Part shown: positions 6,300 to 12,147 of the stretch, in pieces
How the letters are laid out: each line of letters opens with the position of its first letter
Numbering within the stretch: position 1 is the first letter of the stretch
NCBI GenBank assembly: GCA_017860335.1
Contig: JAFNAU010000077.1
Span: 1-12,147 of the forward strand
Source of the DNA: Bacteroidota bacterium
Lineage (GTDB): Bacteria > Bacteroidota > Bacteroidia > Bacteroidales > Paludibacteraceae
DNA length: 12,147 nt
Reading direction: 5' to 3'
Program-made: the position numbers and the translations under genes
Notes under the pieces: generated by a model
The model's input: the letters and a program-made list of their open reading frames with translations, nothing else
Database searches by the model: none
What the model was told of the DNA's origin: nothing

Positions 6300-6611
6300 T
6301 TACAATCCTTCGAGTTCCTGCTGAGCTTCAGATTTTGAATCCACATTTTCCTGCATGAACTGTTCGTCAACCACCACCTTATCCTTAACAAAGACCACTT
6401 TAACGGTAACAAGCAGCAAAATAGCCATAGAAATAATCAGAACCCATTTGGGGAATTTCTTCTGACTATCATTCGATTTCCACATGGCAAGCAGAGCCAG
6501 TATTATTGCTAGTATTATTGGTAAGAATGCAATACTGCCCATGGGCAAAATGGCAAACACAAGTCCTAATGCCGCGAATACAACGGCCAGAATATTAAAT
6601 AGTTTTCTCAT
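6300..6611 (-). CDS. Small integral membrane protein of unknown function
   Basis: 103 residues, family not recognised. Two hydrophobic stretches (about 5-20 and 25-44) form a hairpin with little between them. A Lys/Asp-rich loop (WKSNDSQKKFPKW) follows, then a third helix at about 57-76 and a charged tail with many Glu, Asp and Gln. Topology is probably three membrane helices with the acidic tail on one side. Its start lies 10 bases after the stop of the DUF3108 gene, so the two are very likely co-transcribed, and the terminator at 6192-6233 closes the unit. The pairing with an exported DUF3108 protein suggests an envelope role, but nothing in the sequence defines it. Confidence 0.75.
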   Translation of the reverse strand: MRKLFNILAVVFAALGLVFAILPMGSIAFLPIILAIILALLAMWKSNDSQKKFPKWVLIISMAILLLVTVKVVFVKDKVVVDEQFMQENVDSKSEAQQELEGL

Positions 6612-6621
6612 AATATATAAA

Positions 6622-7383
6622 TTAAATTCCTGTAGCTTTGGAAAGTGTAACTTGTCCTATACCTACCGGTATGCTGAATTTCATCATACACGGTATTCGT
6701 TTGGCATCTGTGGAAAGCCACACCAGATTTTTATCCACTCCTCTCAGCTTGTCGGTTTTAGCTGAGATGGAAAGTTTGTAACATTCTTTTTTACCCAGAT
6801 TACCAGCAGAAACGGTTTCTTTTCCCATCATCTTGATCCAGATAAAATGTTCCTTTTTATCGAATATCAAGGAAAAACGAAGTGATTGTCCTTTTGCCAT
6901 TTTCGACAAATCAACTGTACGAAGTTTGTACATAAGCGTTACCGCGTCGAAAGTGTTGGCACTGATATTTACATTTTCAGTTTCTGCCGGTTTGTCTCTT
7001 CGCTTCGAATAAGCCGAAACCTGACTGCCTGCTGCATTGAAAGTGTACTTTTCCTGCTTGGTGTATCCGCCTTCATAAACATTGCGCTTGAAAAGCGTTG
7101 GTTTCAACGAATAGGGATGTACATAAGACTCGTACAGGTCACGGATTTTGAAAAAGGAATCCCACTTGGTGTAAGTAGCCACCTGAACACACAAGCGCAG
7201 GTAAGATTTTGAACTTGTTTTGATTGGTTCAGTTTTCATTGTGATTTGAGCCAGGCTGGTCATCATACCGCTCAGCTGGTAAGAACCGTTATATACCAGT
7301 GTTTCGTTGGGCCTGATTTGTGCTCCGGCAAGCTGAATGCCTGCGAGCAGAATGAAAGTAATAACTGTTTTTTTCAGTGACAT
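6622..7383 (-). CDS. DUF3108 family exported protein
   Basis: 253 residues. Residues 1-21 are a signal peptide (MSLKKTVITFILLAGIQLAGA). The mature protein shows the DUF3108 pattern: an early LVYNGSY-type strand, alternating beta segments, RDLYESYVHPYSLKPTLFKRNVYEGGY near 81-107, and the closing IPVGIGQVTLSKATGI strand. The family is predicted to be a beta-rich periplasmic or outer-membrane-associated fold; its biochemical role is not established. The length is normal and the frame intact. It is the first gene of a two-gene unit with the small membrane protein downstream, and a -7 box lies about 90 bases upstream. Confidence 0.85.
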   Translation of the reverse strand: MSLKKTVITFILLAGIQLAGAQIRPNETLVYNGSYQLSGMMTSLAQITMKTEPIKTSSKSYLRLCVQVATYTKWDSFFKIRDLYESYVHPYSLKPTLFKRNVYEGGYTKQEKYTFNAAGSQVSAYSKRRDKPAETENVNISANTFDAVTLMYKLRTVDLSKMAKGQSLRFSLIFDKKEHFIWIKMMGKETVSAGNLGKKECYKLSISAKTDKLRGVDKNLVWLSTDAKRIPCMMKFSIPVGIGQVTLSKATGI

Positions 7384-7470
7384 ATATAAAATAAATTTAT
7401 GTTTACGTAATACCGTGAGTATTTCCTTTTTTGTTCCTGAAAACTCGAAATTGTATTAATAACGACCGTA

Positions 7471-7478
7471 CAAACATA
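7471..7478 (-). promoter_or_regulatory. -7 box for the DUF3108 gene
   Basis: TATGTTTG on the minus strand is an exact TAnnTTTG match, 87 bases before the DUF3108 start codon. A second exact match, TAATTTTG, lies further upstream at 7551-7558. Neither has a clear -33 TTG element. Confidence 0.5.
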
Positions 7479-7581
7479 AAATTGTCCGGTGATCATTCAT
7501 TTCCGTGATTGGCAGACAGATTGTCTCAACCGGATTCCGGAATAGTTTTGCAAAATTAGTGATTTTATCGGAAATTCAGGT

Positions 7582-7622
7582 CTGACAGGTTGAAAAGTAT
7601 CCCTGTCAGCCTGTCTTTTTTT
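7582..7622. repeat. Hairpin with T-run between the pirin and DUF3108 genes
   Basis: CTGACAGG (7582-7589) and CCTGTCAG (7602-7609) pair perfectly. A second CCTGTC (7610-7615) could pair with GACAGG instead and is followed directly by seven T (7616-7622) on the plus strand. This looks like an intrinsic terminator on the plus strand, but both neighbouring genes are minus-strand. On the minus strand the stem lacks a T-run, so it may still end or protect the pirin transcript, less certainly. Confidence 0.45.
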
Positions 7623-7650
7623 GATATTCGGAACTGTTTTTATTGCTTCC

Positions 7651-8406
7651 TTACATCTTGTGTTTGATGAAATTGTTGGTTTCCAGTTCATCGAATGCCT
7701 GATTGAGTTCTTCGCGTGTATTCATAACGATGGGTCCGCCCCATGCTACTGGTTCCTTCAGCGGGCGGGCTGCCAAAAGCAAAAACCGGGCGCCTTTGTT
7801 GCCTGCTTTCACCTGAAGTTCCTCATAGTCTGAGGATAGTTTATTCGATGCGGTAAATAACATGGCACAGGCTTTTTCTTCGAATGCAGCTCCTTCTCCG
7901 GCGGGAGCCAGCGTACCATCAATCAGGTAAATAAACAGGGTTTCATCGTTGGGAGTTTCGCTGTAAGTCCACTCTATACCGGGTTTTAACTGTACATCCA
8001 GATACTTTACCTTCACATAGTCTCCGGTTACGGCTGCTGTGTGATTTTTATAACTGCCTGACAAAACACGTACGGTAGCGTTTTCTTCTTCGACAGTTGC
8101 TACATCCTTCTGTGTAATGTCGCGGTACGCCGGATCGGTCATTTTATCTTTTGCCGGTAGGTTTATCCATAACTGACAACCCAGCATGCGTTCGGAAGCA
8201 ACCGGCATTTCCTGATGAATGATGCCGGAACCGGCTGTCATCCACTGACATTGCAGGTTGCCGATGGTTCCATGGTTGCCCAGACTATCACCGTGTTCTA
8301 TTTCACCACTGATGAGGTAAGTAACCGTTTCGATACCACGGTGCGGATGCCAGGGAAATCCTTTGATGTAATCGGCAGGATTGCTGCTGTCGAATCCGTC
8401 GAGCAT
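7651..8406 (-). CDS. Pirin family protein, N-terminally truncated
   Basis: 251 residues against about 290 for human pirin. All four metal ligands of the cupin site are present: His20 and His22 in GFPWHPHRG, and His64 and Glu66 in GIIHQEMP; WMTAGSG (55-61) and REPV/KEPV-type motifs near the C-terminus also match. Human pirin has the ligands at 56, 58, 101 and 103, so about 36 N-terminal residues are missing. The frame continues upstream of ATG 8406 for only twelve codons (TRETVRDFDPFL) and then hits a stop; these include the family's DPFLML motif, but no start codon. ATG 8406 therefore falls inside that motif. An out-of-frame ATG at 8446 could be joined by a single-base shift, giving MNKR followed by TVRDFDPF. 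Pirins are Fe-binding or quercetinase-like cupins. It may be a degraded gene. Confidence 0.8.
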   Translation of the reverse strand: MLDGFDSSNPADYIKGFPWHPHRGIETVTYLISGEIEHGDSLGNHGTIGNLQCQWMTAGSGIIHQEMPVASERMLGCQLWINLPAKDKMTDPAYRDITQKDVATVEEENATVRVLSGSYKNHTAAVTGDYVKVKYLDVQLKPGIEWTYSETPNDETLFIYLIDGTLAPAGEGAAFEEKACAMLFTASNKLSSDYEELQVKAGNKGARFLLLAARPLKEPVAWGGPIVMNTREELNQAFDELETNNFIKHKM

Positions 8407-8464
8407 GAGAAACGGATCAAAATCCCTGACAGTTTCTCTTGTTCATAATATTATTTATATGAGG

Positions 8465-9115
8465 TTATTTCGGATAGCCTACGGGATGATTCAGCCACAT
8501 AACCTGCGATTCTTTCAAATTCAGGGCTTTACGCAGCGCGTCCTGATTCATGCTTGCTCGGGGACGTGTACCCAGATCATTGGCAGCGCAAAACAGAGAG
8601 ATATTCTGCGAAACAATTCCGGCATCAATGGCTCCCATTTCGTAGAGATGCTTGTTTTGTTCGGCATTGCCGGGTGAATAATTTTTGTAACGCGACATAT
8701 CGCTGATTAACACGAGGATAACAGGTGTTCCCAATGGACGATTGCCATCCATAAGCGGACGAAGATCTTCGGTAGTAACCAGAACCAGGTCATTTGTAAT
8801 TGCATTGTAGAGGTAAGTTCCGTCAGCACGGCTAACATAGATATCCACATCCTGCGAATTCATCGCCGAAGGCGCTGTTTTCTTCCCGTTTTCGGATCGG
8901 TTTATACCATTGGCAGCCCACAGCAAATCCGATAAATCCTGCAAACTGAGGTCCCGGGTTTCATAAGTGTTGACTGAACGGCGTTTCTGGAAAGCTTCCA
9001 TGGTGTTGTAACCCCGATATCTGCAATGTTCGTTGAGCTTGATAACTATCTGATTCTGAGCGCTCACACCAAGAACAAAAGCCGCGAATGTTAAAAATAA
9101 AATCGTACGTTTCAT
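8465..9115 (-). CDS. Exported nitroreductase-like (SagB/ThcOx-type) protein
   Basis: 216 residues. Residues 1-19 are a signal peptide (MKRTILFLTFAAFVLGVSA). The mature part matches nitroreductase-fold proteins of the SagB/ThcOx-like group: the FQKRRSVNTY segment near 43-52, LSLQDLSDLLWAANGINR near 56-73, TAPSAMNSQDVDIYV near 80-94, the GAIDAGIVSQNISLFCAANDLGTR region near 162-185 and a C-terminal LNHPVGYPK. Cytoplasmic members bind FMN and act as NAD(P)H-dependent reductases or azoline dehydrogenases; a secreted copy must obtain or use flavin differently. It lies 58 bases upstream of the pirin gene in the same direction and has a strong terminator just before it (9179-9217), so it probably starts its own transcript. 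Confidence 0.87.
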   Translation of the reverse strand: MKRTILFLTFAAFVLGVSAQNQIVIKLNEHCRYRGYNTMEAFQKRRSVNTYETRDLSLQDLSDLLWAANGINRSENGKKTAPSAMNSQDVDIYVSRADGTYLYNAITNDLVLVTTEDLRPLMDGNRPLGTPVILVLISDMSRYKNYSPGNAEQNKHLYEMGAIDAGIVSQNISLFCAANDLGTRPRASMNQDALRKALNLKESQVMWLNHPVGYPK

Positions 9116-9178
9116 CTCTGTTGATTTATTTATTGGTTAAAGTACCGGATCATTTATATATACAACAATTAATCAGAC

Positions 9179-9217
9179 AAAAAAGACAGACTTCAACCAT
9201 AGTTAAAATCTGTCTTT
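9179..9217 (-). terminator. Intrinsic terminator after floA
   Basis: Arms 9182-9197 and 9202-9217 form a 16-bp stem on the minus strand with two or so G-U pairs, closed by a TATG tetraloop. The arm ends in a run of six T. It starts 16 bases after the floA stop and is the clearest terminator in the window. Confidence 0.85.
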
Positions 9218-9233
9218 GCTGATGAGTTTCGTT

Positions 9234-10229
9234 TTATTTTCCGGGTTTCGGCGGAGTGGTTCCGCTTTGTCCTGGTTTTGCGATGGCATCGCGCATGGAA
9301 GTGTCGGCTTCGATGTTTTTCATGCGGTAATAATCCATGATGCCCAGATTTCCTTCGCGGAAGGCTTCAGCCATAGCTTTTGGAACTTCAGCTTCGGCTT
9401 CTATTACCTTGGCACGCATTTCCTGCGATTTGGCTTTCATCTCCTGTTCCTGGGCGATAGCCATTGCACGGCGTTCTTCCGCTTTGGCCTGAGCGATGTT
9501 CTTGTCGGCTTCCGCCTGATCCATCTGCAACTGAGCTCCGATATTTTTACCGATATCAATATCGGCTATATCGATGGAGAGAATTTCAAAAGCAGTTCCT
9601 GCATCCAGACCTTTTTTCAGTACAAGCTTGGAGATGGAGTCAGGATTTTCAAGTACTTGTTTGTGTGAAGCAGATGAACCGATTGATGATACAATTCCCT
9701 CTCCCACACGAGCCAGGATGGTTTCTTCGCCGGCACCTCCAACGAGTTGTTTGATATTTGCGCGAACCGTAACACGCGCTTTTGCTATAAGCTGAATACC
9801 ATCTTTGGCAACGGCAGCAACAGGCGGTGTGTCGATCACTTTTGGATTTACCGACATCTGTACAGCCTGAAATACATCGCGCCCGGCGAGGTCAATGGCG
9901 GTAGCCATCTTGAAATCGAGGTCGATGTTGGCTTTCGATGCCGAAACGAGCGCGTGCGTTACCCGTTCGATGTGTCCACCAGCCAGATAGTGCGCTTCGA
10001 GACCGTCACGGGTAACTTCGTCGCCCAATCCGGCTTTGTGAGCTTCGATGAGGCACTGAACGATGGTACGTGGCGGCACCTTACGGATGCGCATCAGGAA
10101 TAACTGAACCAGCGAAATATTTACGCCGGAAACTTTTGCCGAAATCCAGAGCAGAAACGGCACATAGTAGAAAAACATTAAAATCAGTACAGCAAGTACG
10201 ATTAATAAAATTACTTCGATGAGAGCCAT
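9234..10229 (-). CDS. floA: Flotillin-like protein FloA
   Basis: 331 residues, the normal length for the FloA (YqfA) family. One N-terminal membrane segment (about 4-30) is followed by the SPFH/PHB-like region with typical strings such as VSGVNISLVQL, MRIRKVPP, DLAGRDVFQAVQMSVNPKVIDTP, and GEGIVSSIGS. A long Ala/Glu/Gln-rich coiled coil spans about 235-300, ending in REGNLGIMDYYRMKN. The tail is a Pro/Lys-rich stretch. FloA forms membrane microdomain scaffolds and is encoded with NfeD in many bacteria, as here. The gap from the nfeD stop is 317 bases, unusually large for a unit with this gene order, and filled by short-word repeats; floA could still be read from the nfeD transcript. The strong terminator at 9179-9217 ends it. 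Confidence 0.95.
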   Translation of the reverse strand: MALIEVILLIVLAVLILMFFYYVPFLLWISAKVSGVNISLVQLFLMRIRKVPPRTIVQCLIEAHKAGLGDEVTRDGLEAHYLAGGHIERVTHALVSASKANIDLDFKMATAIDLAGRDVFQAVQMSVNPKVIDTPPVAAVAKDGIQLIAKARVTVRANIKQLVGGAGEETILARVGEGIVSSIGSSASHKQVLENPDSISKLVLKKGLDAGTAFEILSIDIADIDIGKNIGAQLQMDQAEADKNIAQAKAEERRAMAIAQEQEMKAKSQEMRAKVIEAEAEVPKAMAEAFREGNLGIMDYYRMKNIEADTSMRDAIAKPGQSGTTPPKPGK

Positions 10230-10561
10230 GTTTTTAAATGATGAATTATAAAGATGAATGATGAATTAGCAGGTACGAGACAGTTTATAGTCAATAGTTT
10301 ATCAAGTTTATCAAGTTTATCAAGTTTATCAAGTTTATCAAGTTTATCAAGTTTATCAAGTTCGTAAAGTTGGAAAGTTTATCAAGTAGAATACAGTTTA
10401 TAGTTTATAGTTTGCCGTTTACCACTAATAACTAATCACCAGTCACCAGCCACCAGCCACCAATCTTCAAATCTTCAAATCTTCAAATTTTCAAATTAGC
10501 ACATTAGCATATTGGCACATTAGCACATTTTCACATTGGTATATTGTCACATTAGCACATT
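10230..10561 (-). repeat. Degenerate short-word repeat array (copy 4), nfeD to floA
   Basis: Nearly the whole spacer is a chain of 7-9-base words on the minus strand that drift step by step: AATGTGCT, AATGTGAC, AATTTGAA, GATTTGAA, GATTGGTG, GCTGGTG, ATTAGTT, AAACTAT, then the 9-mer TTGATAAAC, and finally AATTCATCAT-type words next to the floA start codon. It includes the last four codons and the stop of nfeD. No gene or clear promoter is seen inside. Confidence 0.8.
10297..10385. repeat. 9-bp tandem repeat, seven perfect copies
   Basis: GTTTATCAA is repeated seven times without change at 10297-10359, followed by two decayed copies and one more perfect copy at 10377-10385. The minus-strand unit is TTGATAAAC. 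Such a run is prone to slippage, so copy number may differ between strains. Confidence 0.95.
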
Positions 10562-11026
10562 CTCCACTCTTTCCACCAGTACATTTGTTTTGTAAACTTC
10601 TTTGATTATTACTTCGGTGTTCGGATCAATAAATTCGTTGTCGGTTTTGGCTTCAACCACCGTTCCGTTGATTTTAATCTTGCCCATTGGAGCCAGTCTC
10701 GAAATCGTTGTTCCTTTGTCGCCTACACTGATTTTCAATTCATCAATGGCTTCCACGGTTCCGGTTATGCTGGTTTTGAGCGACATCTTATCGAGCGCTC
10801 TGGATCGCATAAACATCCACACTGCAACTCCCATCAGCACCACACCGCCAATCAAAGTGATATTTCCGGCTACAGCGCCAATATGCGTATAAGCATACCA
10901 TACAGCAGCAGCGGTAAATACAGCTCCGGCAACACCGGCTACGGAAATACCCGGGAACAGAAAAATTTCGAGCAACAGGAATACTATTCCGAGAACGAGA
11001 AGAATAACAACGATAGTGATTTCCAT
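10547..11026 (-). CDS. NfeD family membrane protein
   Basis: 159 residues, a short NfeD of the type paired with FloA. Three hydrophobic segments lie near 3-24, 28-46 and 53-72, with the family's FLFPGISVAGVAGAV loop between the first two. Residues about 82-154 form the soluble C-terminal OB-fold (TGTVEAIDELK, GDKGTTISRLAPMGKIKINGTVVEAKT, TEVIIKEVYKTNVLVERV). NfeD proteins associate with flotillin-like proteins in membrane microdomains, and floA follows on the same strand. The gene is 36 bases downstream of the PD40 gene. The last residues NVLM and the stop come from the repeat array and look like a late addition to the family's normal end. Confidence 0.93.
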   Translation of the reverse strand: MEITIVVILLVLGIVFLLLEIFLFPGISVAGVAGAVFTAAAVWYAYTHIGAVAGNITLIGGVVLMGVAVWMFMRSRALDKMSLKTSITGTVEAIDELKISVGDKGTTISRLAPMGKIKINGTVVEAKTDNEFIDPNTEVIIKEVYKTNVLVERVENVLM

Positions 11027-11062
11027 ATATTTTTTCTATTTGGGCTTAAAGTTAATACTTAT

Positions 11063-12147
11063 TTACTTTTTATCCAAACTGTTTTGCAGAAATTTTATTT
11101 CGTCATTGCGCCATTTCAGTGTCAGCGCATCAATTTTTGGTCGCAGTTCGCGAAGTTTCGCTTCCAGGTTCATTATGTTTTCTGCGGTGGACATCTTCGC
11201 ATTTTCATCGGACGAATGCGCATAAGTTTCGCGTAAAACTTCAAGTTCCGATTTTGCAACATCAAATTCTGACTGAATACTTTGTAACTGCTGATACGCC
11301 TCTCTGGCTTCAGGACTTCGGAACTCCGAGATATCAGAATAGGTCACCGAATCGTTGATAATGATCCGGTTTTCAGGTTGTCTGATCTGTTTCCCGGCTC
11401 CGTTACCGGATTTTATCCGTTTACCTTTCGCTGATTTACTGATTACCTCTGCACGGGCAAAACGTATAAGCGTGTCCGGATTTTCCGAACGGATAATTTT
11501 CTTTTCGATATTGGGAATAAACTGATAAAGCACCACCTTGCCTTGGGGCTGATAGCGATCGGAAACAAACCAGCCTACTTTGCGCAATTCATCCACGATC
11601 ATCATGTAGTCGTTGAAAGGCGAGTTGAAAGGCATTCCCACGTTTTCGGCCGGAAGAAACTTGTTTGCGTCGGTACTGAAACGGGTGATGAAAATGTCGT
11701 ATCCTCCGAGCGATCCCTCACCGTCGGAAGCAAAGCAGAGTGTAACACCATCAAGCATCAGAAACGGATAATTTTCATTGCCGGGTGTGTTGATCGCAAT
11801 TTGTTTTTCGGCAGACGCCCACCGGTCAAGCAATTTATAGGATGTAAAAAGATCGGACTGTCCGCGTACCGTATCGGAAAACCAGGTGCGGTCGCCACGC
11901 TGCGTGATGTATTCTATTTTATCGGTTTCCGAACCATCGGGTAGTTTTACGCGTGTCTGTTTGAGGCTTCCCAAATCCGGACTGAGGGGTAATTTGCTCA
12001 GAAAATCCTTTTTATCCACCACCATACTATCCATAATTTCCACATCTTCAATCCTTTTCAGAAATTTGGCTCCCAGTTCAGCCTGCTTTAGTTTACGCTG
12101 AGCTTGTGCTAACTGAGTATCTTCAGGATTAAAATTCTGCAGATAAC
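11063..12147 (-). CDS. PD40-type beta-propeller protein with C-terminal coiled coil (partial)
   Basis: The frame is open to the right edge, so the start lies beyond the window; 360 residues are visible. The 5' edge reads YLQNFNPEDTQLAQAQRKLKQAELGAKF, helical. Then come beta-propeller units of the PD40 (WD40-like) type: YPFLMLDGVTLCFASDGEG followed by GGYDIFITRF, the classical pattern, and GMPFNSPFNDYMM with VGWFVSDR. After a Lys/Arg-rich link the C-terminus has a coiled coil (ARE...DVAKSELEVLRE, ENIMNLEAKLRELRPKIDAL). Such proteins are usually periplasmic or outer-membrane-associated in Bacteroidota; whether this one carries a signal peptide cannot be seen. The next gene, nfeD, begins 36 bases downstream, suggesting one operon with nfeD and floA. 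Confidence 0.75.
   Translation of the reverse strand, partial: YLQNFNPEDTQLAQAQRKLKQAELGAKFLKRIEDVEIMDSMVVDKKDFLSKLPLSPDLGSLKQTRVKLPDGSETDKIEYITQRGDRTWFSDTVRGQSDLFTSYKLLDRWASAEKQIAINTPGNENYPFLMLDGVTLCFASDGEGSLGGYDIFITRFSTDANKFLPAENVGMPFNSPFNDYMMIVDELRKVGWFVSDRYQPQGKVVLYQFIPNIEKKIIRSENPDTLIRFARAEVISKSAKGKRIKSGNGAGKQIRQPENRIIINDSVTYSDISEFRSPEAREAYQQLQSIQSEFDVAKSELEVLRETYAHSSDENAKMSTAENIMNLEAKLRELRPKIDALTLKWRNDEIKFLQNSLDKK

Noticed and set aside
9216..9668. 150-residue plus-strand ORF
   Set aside because: Lies opposite floA; composition is Phe/His-rich with no family motif, typical of an antisense shadow.
10230..10561. CRISPR array
   Set aside because: The units are 7-9 bases, degenerate and without unique spacers; there are no cas genes in the window.
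10602..10892. 96-residue plus-strand ORF
   Set aside because: Antisense to nfeD and without recognisable features.

Overview
The window looks like a chromosomal segment of a member of the Bacteroidota, probably order Bacteroidales. This is inferred from several things: AT-rich spacers, start codons without Shine-Dalgarno sequences, boxes matching the Bacteroidota -7 consensus TAnnTTTG, and typical Bacteroidota gene content (exported TPR, DUF3108 and PD40 proteins, and an NfeD/FloA pair). All genes but one (the SDR at 3192-4034) are on the minus strand, so the text follows the minus strand from right to left where that helps. I see no rRNA, tRNA, CRISPR array, transposase or integrase.

Left end (1-2958, minus): a small operon that looks like part of a peptide-modification and export system. 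It encodes a PqqD-like protein (possible leader-peptide binder), an HPr-kinase-like P-loop protein, and, after a 265-base spacer, a long open frame running off the left edge. That frame is uninterrupted for 494 codons. It joins an S26B-type serine peptidase domain (Ser33, His71, GDNN motif) to the membrane domain and the start of the nucleotide-binding domain of an ABC exporter. I did not find this frame listed as a gene; I read it directly. The layout resembles the C39-peptidase ABC exporters that cleave and export bacteriocins, but with an unrelated peptidase. No precursor peptide or cyclase is visible, so the rest of the system, if it exists, lies left of position 1. This is the most interesting part of the window.

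Middle (3192-7383): a plus-strand short-chain dehydrogenase converges on a minus-strand MgtC/SapB membrane protein. Upstream of the latter lies an exported TPR protein. A 545-base gene-free stretch (5755-6299) follows, with a perfect 13-bp inverted repeat, a candidate promoter and a strong terminator hairpin. Then come a small membrane protein and an exported DUF3108 protein, closely spaced and probably co-transcribed.

Right part (7651-12147, minus): a pirin that has lost about 36 N-terminal residues, an exported nitroreductase-like protein, a good terminator, and then a probable operon of a PD40 beta-propeller protein (cut by the right edge), NfeD and the flotillin-like FloA. NfeD and FloA are known partners in membrane microdomains.

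Four spacers (1690-1740, 2981-3076, 4476-4552, 10230-10561) carry the same family of degenerate 7-9-base tandem words, in a similar order and always on the sense strand of the gene that follows. One of them forms the last codons and stop of nfeD and contains seven perfect copies of a 9-mer.
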